Part shown: positions 45,901 to 53,880 of the stretch, in pieces
Position numbering within the stretch: the stretch's first letter is position 1
Layout of the letters: each line of letters opens with the position of its first letter
DNA from: CALAED01 sp036378315
GTDB taxonomy: Bacteria; Actinomycetota; Actinomycetes; Streptosporangiales; Streptosporangiaceae
Assembly (NCBI GenBank): GCA_036378315.1
Contig: DASUWU010000011.1
Location: forward strand, 1-64,000
Length of the DNA: 64,000 nucleotides
Reading direction: 5' to 3'
Notes under the pieces: model-generated
The model's input: only the letters and a program-made list of their open reading frames with translations
What the model was told of the DNA's origin: nothing
Databases searched by the model: none
Translations under genes and position numbers: made by a program

Positions 45901-47777
45901 TGCGAGCCCTGCCCTGTGTAGAGGAAGGCCACCTTGGGTGCCGGCCCGCGGCCGACGAAGACGCCCTGCGCGCGCAGCATCTTCAACGCCATCGTCCGCT
46001 TGCCTGCCGAGCCGGACCGCAGCGCCTTGACGGCCTTGCCGGCCTTGGCCGCGAGGTCGGCTGCGTCGGCGTAGTCGATCGCGACGCGGACGGCGGCGCC
46101 GGCGAGCGCGCGGTCGGGCGGTGCCGGCGGGTCGGGCGGAGCCTGCTGGCCGGGGACCGTCAATCGCTCGAGCCGCGCGATGACGTCGGCCTCGTCCGCG
46201 CCGCCGACCATGGCGATCCCGCGCAACGGCGCCTTGCCCGTCGGCTGGGGCGCCGGCTGGGGCGCCGGCCGCGGGTCCACTCGCGCCGACGGCGGCACCT
46301 CGGCCGAGGCGTACGTGCGCGGCTCGTCCTCGCTCCGGTGCCGGCCGGGGACGTACTCCTCCAGCACCACGTGGAAGTTGGTGCCGCCGAAGCCGAAGGC
46401 GCTGACCCCGGCGCGGCGCGCGCCGCCCGGCGGCGGCGCCGGCCATTCGCGCAGCGCGGTGTTGACCCGGAACGGCGTGGTGTCCCAGTCGACGTTCGGG
46501 TTGGGGCGCTCGAAGTGCAGGCTCGGCGCCAGCACCTTGTGGTGCAGGCTCAACACCGCCTTGAACAGCCCGGCGGTCCCCGCGGCCGCCTTGAGGTGGC
46601 CGATGTTCGACTTGACCGAGCCGAGCGCGATCGTGCCCGGGGCGGCGCCCGCCTTCTCGAAGACCTCGTTCAGCGCGGCCAGCTCGGTCGCGTCGCCGAC
46701 CTTGGTCGAGGTGCCGTGCGCCTCGACGTACGAGGCGGTGGCCGGGTCGAGGTGCGCGTTGCGCCAGGCCCGCGCGACGGCGAGCCGCTGCCCGACCGGG
46801 TTGGGCGCGGTGATGCCCTTGCCCTTGCCGTCGCTGGACCCGCCGATGCCGAGCAGCACGGCGTAGACGCGGTCACCGCTCCGTTCGGCGTCGGACAGCC
46901 GCTTGAGCACGAACAGCGCGGCGCCCTCCCCCATCACGAAGCCGTCGGCCCCGGCGTCGAACGGGCGGGTGCCGGTCGCGGACAGCGCGCCGATCTTGCA
47001 GAACTTCACGAACGCGGCCACGCCCATGTTGCGGTCGACGCCGCCGGTGATCACCGTGTCGAAGTCGTGCGCCTGCAGCCCGCGGATCGCGGCGGACATC
47101 GCGGCGAGCCCGGACGCGCACGCCGCGTCGGTGGTGAAGTTCGGCCCGCGCAGGTTGAACAGGTTGGCCACCCGGCCGGCGATGATGTTGGCCAGCTCGC
47201 CGGGCATCGTGTCCTCGGTCACACCGGGAAGGCCGGCGAGGAAGGACGTTCTGGTCTCGGTCAGCACGGCCGCGCGCACCCCCTCGGGCAGCGCGGCGAA
47301 GGACGGGGCGGCACGCAGCTCGCGCGCGAACTCGGGGTAGTCGACGCGCAGGTTGGTCTGGTAGTGCTTCTCGCCGCCGATGGCGTTGCCAATGATCACG
47401 GCGGCCCGCTCGGGGTCGACGTTCCAGTCCGGCCAGCCGGCGTCGAGCAGTGCCGCCCTGGACGCCGCGACCGACCATTTCTGCCCGTCGTCGAGCTGGA
47501 GCGCGACCGTCGGCGGGACGGGCAGCCGCCACCCGATCGGGTCCCAGGGATACTCGCGCACCCAGCCGCCGATGCGTGAGTACGTCCTGTCCGGCGCCTT
47601 CGGATCAGGGTCGTAGTACAACGCCGGGTCCCAGCGCTCAGGGGGGACGTCGCTGATCGAGTAGCGGCCGCCGGTGATGTTGGCCCAGAATGCGGCGGCG
47701 TCGGGAGCGTCGGGCATGATCGCGCTGACGCCCACGACGGCGATCGGCTCGAGCGGATATCCGGTCCGTCCGGTCAT
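39975..47777 (-). CDS. Multidomain type I PKS/PUFA synthase-like secondary lipid synthase (KS-AT-KS-ACP-KR-DH)
   Basis: 2,600 residues. Order: KS1 (10-480; Cys220 DAACASG, His354, His394), AT (610-940; GHSLGEYG Ser716, HAFH 818-821, the malonyl-type signature), KS2 (1010-1510; Cys1261, His1408 in SHETYTP, His1448 in FTGHAMG; all catalytic residues kept), Ala/Pro linker, ACP (1640-1722), acidic Glu/Thr/Gly repeat linker, KR (1800-2230; TGAAGGI, Ser2183, Tyr2196), DH (2320-2590; HRIDGTAVLP with His2336). The ACP site reads LGVDTVKQ: Thr1681 replaces the Ser that carries phosphopantetheine (codon ACG). There is no ER or thioesterase. Related to pfa-type iterative lipid synthases; AAGGAA precedes ATG 47777. 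Product unknown. Confidence 0.9.
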   Translation of the reverse strand: MTGRTGYPLEPIAVVGVSAIMPDAPDAAAFWANITGGRYSISDVPPERWDPALYYDPDPKAPDRTYSRIGGWVREYPWDPIGWRLPVPPTVALQLDDGQKWSVAASRAALLDAGWPDWNVDPERAAVIIGNAIGGEKHYQTNLRVDYPEFARELRAAPSFAALPEGVRAAVLTETRTSFLAGLPGVTEDTMPGELANIIAGRVANLFNLRGPNFTTDAACASGLAAMSAAIRGLQAHDFDTVITGGVDRNMGVAAFVKFCKIGALSATGTRPFDAGADGFVMGEGAALFVLKRLSDAERSGDRVYAVLLGIGGSSDGKGKGITAPNPVGQRLAVARAWRNAHLDPATASYVEAHGTSTKVGDATELAALNEVFEKAGAAPGTIALGSVKSNIGHLKAAAGTAGLFKAVLSLHHKVLAPSLHFERPNPNVDWDTTPFRVNTALREWPAPPPGGARRAGVSAFGFGGTNFHVVLEEYVPGRHRSEDEPRTYASAEVPPSARVDPRPAPQPAPQPTGKAPLRGIAMVGGADEADVIARLERLTVPGQQAPPDPPAPPDRALAGAAVRVAIDYADAADLAAKAGKAVKALRSGSAGKRTMALKMLRAQGVFVGRGPAPKVAFLYTGQGSQYVNMLRDLREREPIVADTFAEADRIMTPLLGRPLTSYIFSANPDGQDKERLERQLLQTEITQPAVLAVDLALTRLLAAYGIAPDLVMGHSLGEYGALVAAGALSFEAALEAVSARGHEMASLAMEDNGAMAAVFGPIDDIERIVAGVDGYVVVANINSTGQAVVGGATAAVERAVDAFRAAGLTATRIPVSHAFHTSIVAPASEPLKVALRRLDVRPPRLPVVANVTGEFYPQDADVETMLDILGRQVASPVQFVAGLRTLYDAGARVFVEVGPKKALHGFADDVLGAAHDDVLALFTNHPKYGDVASFNQALCGLYAAGLGFPARETPIPSATTPARFPLTSDTYTELGRLFADVLERGMRIYGGTSQAPVPAPGQEAPAGPPVTEPVVVTGAALGLPGVDRVFDDDNLGRILDGQQFIDAIPHRFRREMVNRRITRLVKREAGDPTFETIDSEADVIKLAGRRAPFDVVAEFGVDAARDAALDSATRLAIGAGFDALRDAGIPLVMRYKTTTVGSRLPERWGLPDALRDDTGVIFASAFPGYDAFSEDLERYFTDRGRREQLLALEAVRARMRGNEAAVAEVDRRIGELRHLLEAEPYVFDRRFIFRCLAMGHSQFAEIIGARGPNTQVNAACASTTQAVSVAEDWIRTGRCRRVVIVAADDATTDSLLPWIGSGFLASGAAATDDIVEDAATPFDRRRHGMIVGMGAAAIVVESADAARERGIQPICEVIGAVIANSAFHGTRLDVDHIGQVMEQVVAQAEARGVDRHAIAPEMVFVSHETYTPARGGSAAAEIDALRRAFGADADSIVITNTKGFTGHAMGAGVEDVVAIKALETGIVPPVPNFKEPDPDLGSLNLSGGGAYPVRYALRLAAGFGSQIAMSLLRWTPMPDGRRRPPSELGYAYRVVDPAAWQRWLAAVGGADPRLEVVQRRLRFVAGEAAPATARPAAPARPAAVREPAAAPEPAAFEPAPPAAAPEPPPVAAVEPVRPVSPPAAAAPAAEAPAPAGTATADAVTDPVTDAVVSVVAEMTGYPPDLLELDLDLEADLGVDTVKQAEVFAAVRERFGVAREEDLRLRDFPTLGHVIGWIRDKTGTPEAAPAAPAEEARETGDETHGETYGETGDEAGGETYDEAGGDSAGGLAGTPAAPRYPRRVPVPLLRPALAQCKPTGVALGAGSRVAVMPDAGGVGKALVSRLGKLGCEVAVLDPAVPAGELVLDGRIDGIYWLTALDDEGPIADMTIGDWREALRRRVKTLYAVARRLYDGSPFLVVATRLGGHHGYDGPGAVAPLGGAVTGFAKAYQRERPDALVKAVDFPVSRKTGALADALIEETLRDPGCVEVGHADGLRWTVGLEESPLPDTEQAARPLDRDTVFLVTGAAGGIVSAITADLAAASGGVFHLLDLTQAPDPDDADLRRYAEDRDALKADIAARMKDRGERPTPVLIDRELARCERQQAALAAIRAVGDAGGTAHYHRVDLTDAAAVQQVIDEVRDVSGHVDVLLHAAGLEISRSLPDKEPAEFDRVFDVKSDGWFNLLNAAGDMPIGTTVVFSSVAGRFGNAGQADYSAANDLLCKLTSAMRHTRPATRAIALDWTAWAGIGMATRGSIPQIMRMAGIEMLDPEAGVPWVRRELTGTAPGGEVLVAGALGVLGEEYDETGGVDPGAIPAAGQQIGPMIGRVVTAGVHSGLVATTTLDPKRQPFLDDHRIDGTAVLPGVMGIEAFVEAAGLLAPAGWQVTSVEDVDFRVPVKFYRDEPRTLTVRARTRPHGSDLVADCALEAERTLPGAAAPQRTVHFTGSVRLSTRPPRPEHVEPVREAGPAMRREDVYSFYFHGPAYQVVSAAWRHDGAGGVAARMAGDLPADLDPAGPPAVAAPRFVELCFQAAGLEEAARCGRLALPHHVDRIVVPRQDAPAGPSGPVHAIVTEHEDVTDCTVIDADGDVILRVDGYRGVPVPGDLKQDIKDTLAPLT

Positions 47778-47801
47778 GATGATTCCTTGAAGATCAGGGG
47801 A

Positions 47802-49499
47802 TCAGCGGTTGCCGCGGCCGTACAGCACGTCCGCGACGAGGTCCATGTCGGCGAGCAGGCCGGCCTGGGCGGCGCGCACGGCGTCGAGGGGCAGGGAGGC
47901 GGCCAGCCCTGAGTCACCCCCCGCGGCGCCATCGGGGAGCGCGCCGCTGACCCACCGCAGGCCCTCCTCGGCGACCTTCATGGCCGCCTCGCGGGCGAAG
48001 ACGCGGCTGATCGCGGCGAGCGCCGTGGCGTCGAAGCGCCCGTCGGCCTTCTCCGGCAGCGTGCCGGCGGCCGCCGCGGCGGCGCGGCGCGCCAGGCAGG
48101 CGGCGCCCTCGGCGTACGCGGCGAGCTCGCCGAGGCGGAGCAGCACGTGCTGGTTCCTCGTGAGCCGCCCGGCCCGGCACGCGTCGAGCACGCTCGCGAG
48201 GCACTCAAGCGCGAGCACGGCGGCGCCGGCCCCGACGTCGATGCCGGCCTCGGCGCCGGCCGCGGGCGAGAGCGCCCGGCCGAGGTCGCGCGCGGCGTCG
48301 CGGTAGTAGGCGCCCCCGGTCTTGAGGTGGTGCTGCCAGCGGTCCCTCGCGATCGTCATCTCGAGGATCTCCGAGGTGCCCTCGTAGATCGTGGTGATGC
48401 GGACGTCGCGCTTGATCTTCTCGACGACGTACGGCTTCGTGTAGCCGTAGCCTCCGTGCGCCTGGATGGCCGCCTCGGCCGCCGCGTTGCCGGCCTCGCT
48501 GGCGAGGTACTTGGCGATGGCGCCCTCGGTGTTGAGCGCGCCGTCCTCGCCCTCCCCGGCGTCGATGCGCGCCGCGGTCTCCTCGACGACCGCGCGCGCC
48601 GCCTCGAGGCGTACGGCGTGCGGGACGATCAGCTTGTGGGTGTAGCCCTGCTTGCCCGCGAGCACCTTGCCGCCCTGCACCCGCTGCGTCGAGTACTCGA
48701 TCGCGCGGTCGAGCGCGGCCCAGCCGGCGCCGAGCCCGAAGGCGGCGACCATGACCCGCGTGTAGCCGAACACCAGCTGGGCGACCACCAGGCCCTTGCC
48801 CTCCACCTCCCCGACGAGGTTCTCCGCCGGCACGAGCACGTCGTCGAGGAAGAGCGCCGCCGTGTTGGACAGCCGGATGCCGTGCTTGTCCTCAGGCTTG
48901 GCCGCGGTGAACCCTTCGGTCCCCTTTTCCACGACGAACCACGAAGGCCCGTTCGGGGTGCGCGCGAGGACCGTGCAGACGTCCGCGATCGACCCGTTGC
49001 TGATCCACTGCTTGCGGCCGTTGATCTTGTATCCGGTGATCCCGTCAGCGGCCAGGACGGGGGTCGCCGTGGTGCGGAGCGCGCCGAGGTCGCTGCCCGC
49101 ATCAGGCTCGGTCGCTCCGTACGCCAGGACGATGCCGTCGGAGGCGATCCGGCCCAGCCATTTCTTCTTCTGCTCGGGCGTGCCGCCGAACATCAGCGGG
49201 TCGCTGCCGAGGAAGGTCGCGAACACCGAGGTGGCGATGCCGACGTCGATGCGGGCGAGGCGCTCGCAGACCCGGTACGCGTCGACCGCGCCACCGCCCA
49301 TGCCGCCGTACTCCTCGGGGACGAACACGAGCTGTACGCCGAGGTCCTCGCCGCACATGGCGCGGATGGTCTCCTCGGGGCAGACGTCCTCCTGGTCGAG
49401 TTCGAGCAGGCGCTCGAGCGGCAGCGCGTCGGTGGTGAAGTCGTCGAGCGCCTCGAGGATCAGGGAGAGAGTGCCGAGGTCAAGACCTTGCGTCTTCAT
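47802..49499 (-). CDS. Acyl-CoA dehydrogenase
   Basis: 565 residues. FAD enzyme introducing an alpha-beta double bond into acyl-CoA: VPEEYGGMGGG, AYGATEPDAGSDLGALRT, GRKQWISNG and TIYEGTSEILEM (catalytic Glu). The family is usually 380-400 residues; this has an extra C-terminal helical domain of about 170 residues, as in the VLCAD/ACAD9-like and actinobacterial long types. ATG 49499 follows GAGAGA; ATG 49520 is possible. 24 bases upstream of the PKS gene on the same strand, so likely in one operon, perhaps setting desaturation or trimming of the lipid product. Confidence 0.88.
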   Translation of the reverse strand: MKTQGLDLGTLSLILEALDDFTTDALPLERLLELDQEDVCPEETIRAMCGEDLGVQLVFVPEEYGGMGGGAVDAYRVCERLARIDVGIATSVFATFLGSDPLMFGGTPEQKKKWLGRIASDGIVLAYGATEPDAGSDLGALRTTATPVLAADGITGYKINGRKQWISNGSIADVCTVLARTPNGPSWFVVEKGTEGFTAAKPEDKHGIRLSNTAALFLDDVLVPAENLVGEVEGKGLVVAQLVFGYTRVMVAAFGLGAGWAALDRAIEYSTQRVQGGKVLAGKQGYTHKLIVPHAVRLEAARAVVEETAARIDAGEGEDGALNTEGAIAKYLASEAGNAAAEAAIQAHGGYGYTKPYVVEKIKRDVRITTIYEGTSEILEMTIARDRWQHHLKTGGAYYRDAARDLGRALSPAAGAEAGIDVGAGAAVLALECLASVLDACRAGRLTRNQHVLLRLGELAAYAEGAACLARRAAAAAAGTLPEKADGRFDATALAAISRVFAREAAMKVAEEGLRWVSGALPDGAAGGDSGLAASLPLDAVRAAQAGLLADMDLVADVLYGRGNR

Positions 49500-49692
49500 G
49501 GTGTCTCTCGATCTCGTCATCCGCGCGCTGCGTCACGCGTGGTCCGAAGCCGGCGACGCCCCCGCCGTACCGGCCGTCGTACCGCCCGGCACGTGGAGAT
49601 ATCCCTCCGAACGTAGGCAGGGGGCGGCGGGCCGTCATGCCTGACTTGGTCCCTGTTAAGGAGGACTTTGGGCCCGCTGTCGCCGGGGCGCT

Positions 49693-50688
49693 TTACCAGG
49701 GGTCGGCTTCGCGGCGCGCGGGGTTGTCACGGAGCCCGGCGTAGGCGTCGAACGCGGTGATCTCGCCGGAGACGACCTTGTGGACGGTACGGCAGATCGG
49801 CATGGGCAGCCCGTGCCGGTCGGCCAGTTCGACGGCCACCGCGGCGGTGTGGACGCCTTCGGCGACCATGGTCATCTCGTGCAGGATGTCGTCGATCTTG
49901 CGGCCGCGACCGAGCTGCTCGCCCACGTACCGGTTGCGGCTCTGCGGGCTGATGCACGTGGCGACGAGGTCCCCCATGCCGGTGAGCCCGGCGAACGTCC
50001 CCGGCTCCCCGCCCATGGCCGTCCCGAGTTGGGTGAGCTCGGCCAGCCCGCGGGTGATGACGGCGGCCCTCGTGTTGTCGCCGACCCCGAGTCCCTCGGC
50101 CATCCCGGTGGCGATGGCCACCACGTTCTTCAGGGCACCGCCGAGCTCGCACCCGATCACGTCGTGATTGGTGTAGACCCGCAGCAGCCCGCGCCGGAGG
50201 ATCGCCTGGAGCTGCGTGGCCACCGCCGGGTCCTCGGTCGCGACCACGGTCGCGGCGGCCTTGCCGGCCATGATCTCCTTCGCCAGGTTCGGGCCGGTGA
50301 GCGCCGCGGCCGGATGCCCGGGGAGCACCTCTTTGATCACCTGTGTCATCCGGAACAGCGTGCTCCGCTCGAGCCCCTTGGCCAGGCTCACCGCGGGGAT
50401 CCAGGGGTGGGTGTGCGGCGCCGCCCGTTCGAGGACCGGCCGGAACGCGTGCGAAGGGATGGCGACGATCAGCAGTTGGGCCCGCGCGACCGCCTCCTCG
50501 AGGTCGGCCGTCGCGCGCAGCTCGGCCGGCAAGGTGAACCCGGCGAGGTAGGCGCTGTTCTCGCGGCGTTCGGCGATCTCGCCGGCCAGCTCGGGCCGGC
50601 GCACCCAAAGGGTCGTGTCGTGGTACTTCGACACCAACGACGCCACGGCGGTTCCCCAGGAGCCGCCGCCCAGCACGGTCGTTCGCAT
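49693..50688 (-). CDS. gpsA: NAD(P)H-dependent glycerol-3-phosphate dehydrogenase
   Basis: 331 residues. Reduces dihydroxyacetone phosphate to sn-glycerol-3-phosphate, the backbone of phospholipids. Visible: GGGSWGTAVASLVS nucleotide motif, SLAKGLE, LTGPNLAKEI, ELGGALKNVVAIATGMAEGL with the catalytic Lys, and GDLVATCISPQSRNR. GTGGAGCC precedes ATG 50688. It sits behind the lipid-synthase operon, so it may supply the acceptor for the new acyl chain, or be an ordinary housekeeping copy; a second copy elsewhere would tell. Confidence 0.9.
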   Translation of the reverse strand: MRTTVLGGGSWGTAVASLVSKYHDTTLWVRRPELAGEIAERRENSAYLAGFTLPAELRATADLEEAVARAQLLIVAIPSHAFRPVLERAAPHTHPWIPAVSLAKGLERSTLFRMTQVIKEVLPGHPAAALTGPNLAKEIMAGKAAATVVATEDPAVATQLQAILRRGLLRVYTNHDVIGCELGGALKNVVAIATGMAEGLGVGDNTRAAVITRGLAELTQLGTAMGGEPGTFAGLTGMGDLVATCISPQSRNRYVGEQLGRGRKIDDILHEMTMVAEGVHTAAVAVELADRHGLPMPICRTVHKVVSGEITAFDAYAGLRDNPARREADPW

Positions 50689-50839
50689 GGGGGCTCCACT
50701 GCGCCTGTCGGTCCGGGTGCGCTGTCGTCGAGACACCAGCATGAGCCCGCGGGAGGCTTTCGGCCACCCCCATTGGGCCCTTGTCGGTGCGGCTGGTTGT
50801 CAGTGCGGGCGGGGCGTGCGCCTCTGGTTCACCTCTGGT

Positions 50840-53626
50840 TCAGCGGTGCCGGGGAAACTCGACCACCTGCTGGAAGGTCGGGCGGTTCTGCCAGTCGATG
50901 TCGGGCTGGCCGACGACGCCGAGGGCGCGGAACGCGATGGCGTCGTACTGGGGCATGGTCTGGCCGGCCGCGTTGGTGTCCGGCGTGGCCGTCCAGGAAG
51001 TGACGTCGGTGGAGCCGCCGCCCGCCTGGACGAGCGTGTCGTAGGTGTCGGCGAGAGCGCGGTCGATGGCGGCGGGACAGCTCGCCGGACCGGAACCGCA
51101 GACATCGGACATGATCGCCGGGCCGAGGGGCTGCGCCACGGGCTCGCCGCGCAGCTGGCGCAGGACCTTCAGCACATAACCCTCGTAACCGCCGTCGTAC
51201 GCGCTGCCCAGGTGCGCTCCGCCGCTGTTCGGCGTGTTGACCCACTGCATCGGCAGCGCCGCGTAGCCACGGGTCGCCGCGCCGCCCGTCGAGCCCACGC
51301 CGCTGATCCCGCCCGCCGCGAGGATGGGGTCGAACAGCGCGCGGATGAGCTTCTCCTGCAGCACGTCCATGATGGCGACGGCCGCGTGGTCGGCGTACTG
51401 GGCGTCGCCGGCGGCCGCCTTCCTGCGGTGGTCGCCCGCGGCGTCCCACGCGGCCAGCGCGTCCAGCATCCGGCGGACGCCGGCCGGTTCGGCGCGCGCG
51501 GCCAGGTAGGGCAGCAGCTCGGGCAGCGTGGTCAGGCCGTCGAGGTCCTGGCTGGCCGCGGTCTCCATCGCCTGCACCAGCTCGGCCCGGGTGAGCCGCC
51601 CGCCGTGGTCGGCGAGCTGCCGGGCGATCTGGGTGTTGAGCATCCGCACGCGGAAGACCGGGCCATAGCCGTACTGGGAGTCGGCCGCAGAGAACTCCGG
51701 CGCCTGCTTGTTGTTCCAGCTGGTGAGCACGCCGGCCGGCGGGTTGATGGCCTGCGGGTGCGCGCCGGCGGGCAGGAAGCCCTGCCACTCGGCCTGCCCG
51801 GTCCCCCAGGTCGGCAGGTTCGGGTCGACCCCGGAGGGGCGTACCGGGTCCAGGCCGGAGTTGAAGTACGCGATGTCATGGTCGTCCACGTAGAACCAGT
51901 TGAACGTGTAGCCGACCTGCGCGGCACCGGCCGTCCAGCTCGCCGCGTCGTGGGTCAACCCGGGATCGCCCCAGTGCGCGAACCCGATCACCGAGTCGAC
52001 CTCGTGCTCGTACGTGGAGCGCTGGTTCACCACGGCCACCGGCTTGCCGCCGTCCGCGGTGGTCCAGCCCTGCACGACGCCGTGCCGGGTGAGATAGATG
52101 TCGTGGGTGATCACAGCGGGCGGGCCCAGGCCGCCGGGCTTGGGGAGCGCCGTCTCGGTGAACGTCTCGTGCGTCATCGGGACGCACTGCCCGTCGAACT
52201 CGTAGGAGGTGCCGTGCGGCTGCGCGGTGCCGCCGCCCGGATCGCAGATCCGTTCCAGCCGCTGGTCGGTCAGGTCGGAGCCGGCCGACGTCGCCGACCA
52301 CGCGTAGTCGCGGCCGCGGCCGAGCTCGACCAGTCCGGTACCGGGGAAGGACGCGCCCTCGGCGTCGTAGCCGGGACCGTGCAGGTCCTCCTGCATGAGG
52401 ATGCCGGGGGCGAAATAGGACACCTGCGGGCCGAACACCGCGATCGGGTGGCCGTCCGCGGAGTGCGCGGCGTCGACGACGAGCGCGTTGCTCATGTGCG
52501 AGGGCATGGCGAGCAGCGATGCGATGATCTTGGTGGCGGTGCTGTTGGTGGGCACGAGATCGCAGCCGGGCGTCGTGCCGGTCGGTCCGCCGGTCAGCGG
52601 CTCGGACGCGTCGTCGGGCATGGCGGTCAGCGCGGGGTCGACCGTTCCGGGGATCTCGTAGGGGAACGCGGTGGCGACCGTCGTGGGCGCGTCCGGGTCG
52701 TTCTGCTCCTTGAGGTCGGTGAAGGCCTGCTGCCCAGCGGCGCCGCCGAGCCGTCCGCGCAGATACTGCAGCAGGGCGGCGTTGCGGACCTCGGTGCCAC
52801 CGCCGGCGCCGAAGATCCCACCGATCAGCGCGGACACGTAGACCACGTCGGCGCCGGTCCACGGCTGCGGCGGCTGCAGGGCCGCGGCGTAGTCCGCGGG
52901 AAGTTTCGACAGATCGAGTGCGGTCCGCGCGATGTAGGCGTTCACGCCGGACACGTAAGAATCGATCATGTCCTTGGCGCGCTGTCCCTCGTCGCCGTAC
53001 CGCTGCGGCAGGGCGTCGACCTGCGCCTGCGCCTGCTGCCTGGTGTAGGGGGCCAGCAGCAGCTGATCGTGGTCCATCTGCTCGTCGGCGCACGACGGGC
53101 CGAGGAACGCCGAGAGCGTTCCCGCTCCGTAGTGCCGGAGCACGTCCATCAGGAACAGCCGGTCCTCGGCCTGCGCGAAGCCGGCGCCGTACGCCATCGC
53201 GGCATCGGTCTGGCCGTAGACGTGCGGCACGTCGTGCGTGTCGCGGTAGATGACGACGGGCACGGACGACGACGGGTGCTCGGTGCGGGTGATGTCACCG
53301 GGCCGCACCCCGAACGACTCGTCGTTGTAGTACCTGCCGAGCGTCGCGTCGGTCAGCGTCGGGTAGCCGTACAGCAGGCCGGCGTACGTGCCGAGCTGGT
53401 CGTCGCTGGCCGGTGGACGCCGCCCCGTCAGCTGGAACAGGGCGAGATCGGTGGTGTTGACCAGCCCGTTCTCGCCCGGCGGGTTGACGCTCATCACCTG
53501 CCCGCCGCCGTAGTCGCCGGCCTGGTACGTCGGCGGCGGCGAGTACGTCGCCGCGGCCGCCGCCTGGACGGGGACCACCACCACCGCCAGCGCCGCGGCG
53601 ATCGCGACACGCGTGACAACTCTCAT
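50840..53626 (-). CDS. Secreted penicillin acylase family Ntn hydrolase
   Basis: 928 residues. A signal peptide (VVTRVAIAAALAVVVVPVQA) leads the precursor. Alpha-chain: VPVVIYRDTHDVPHVYGQTDAAMAYGAG, QAEDRLFLMDVLRHYGAG. The autocatalytic cut should precede Ser in HMSNALVVDAAHSADG (about residue 430), the N-terminal nucleophile of the beta chain. Then HLGSAYDGGYEG and the C-terminal ends close the fold. The family hydrolyses amide bonds of penicillins, acyl-homoserine lactones or lipopeptides. GGAGG precedes ATG 53626. It is the last visible gene of the lipid cluster side and may cut an acyl-amide product or quench signals; target unknown. Confidence 0.88.
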   Translation of the reverse strand: MRVVTRVAIAAALAVVVVPVQAAAAATYSPPPTYQAGDYGGGQVMSVNPPGENGLVNTTDLALFQLTGRRPPASDDQLGTYAGLLYGYPTLTDATLGRYYNDESFGVRPGDITRTEHPSSSVPVVIYRDTHDVPHVYGQTDAAMAYGAGFAQAEDRLFLMDVLRHYGAGTLSAFLGPSCADEQMDHDQLLLAPYTRQQAQAQVDALPQRYGDEGQRAKDMIDSYVSGVNAYIARTALDLSKLPADYAAALQPPQPWTGADVVYVSALIGGIFGAGGGTEVRNAALLQYLRGRLGGAAGQQAFTDLKEQNDPDAPTTVATAFPYEIPGTVDPALTAMPDDASEPLTGGPTGTTPGCDLVPTNSTATKIIASLLAMPSHMSNALVVDAAHSADGHPIAVFGPQVSYFAPGILMQEDLHGPGYDAEGASFPGTGLVELGRGRDYAWSATSAGSDLTDQRLERICDPGGGTAQPHGTSYEFDGQCVPMTHETFTETALPKPGGLGPPAVITHDIYLTRHGVVQGWTTADGGKPVAVVNQRSTYEHEVDSVIGFAHWGDPGLTHDAASWTAGAAQVGYTFNWFYVDDHDIAYFNSGLDPVRPSGVDPNLPTWGTGQAEWQGFLPAGAHPQAINPPAGVLTSWNNKQAPEFSAADSQYGYGPVFRVRMLNTQIARQLADHGGRLTRAELVQAMETAASQDLDGLTTLPELLPYLAARAEPAGVRRMLDALAAWDAAGDHRRKAAAGDAQYADHAAVAIMDVLQEKLIRALFDPILAAGGISGVGSTGGAATRGYAALPMQWVNTPNSGGAHLGSAYDGGYEGYVLKVLRQLRGEPVAQPLGPAIMSDVCGSGPASCPAAIDRALADTYDTLVQAGGGSTDVTSWTATPDTNAAGQTMPQYDAIAFRALGVVGQPDIDWQNRPTFQQVVEFPRHR

Positions 53627-53880
53627 CGGGCTACCTCCGCCGCCGGCTGCGAGCCCCCCGAGAACCGAACGTGATTCAGCTTCAGTATTTGTACGCTCAC
53701 TGCGCGACAGCGGCAAGGGGCAGTTCCGGGGTGCTTCCTCACCGGCGGGTCCGGCCGCGCCCTCGGCCGGCGCGCGGTCAGGCGGGCCGGCCGGCCGAGC
53801 GCGGCGGGACCTTCGCCCCTGCCTGGGGGTTTCCGTCCGGCGTTACACAGGAACAGAAGCTGACCCGCGGGGGGTGGGTT

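Noticed and set aside
39735..47579. 2,600-codon open frame opposite the megasynthase
   Set aside because: The translation is Arg/Gly/Val/Asp-rich and featureless; the minus strand carries all PKS motifs.
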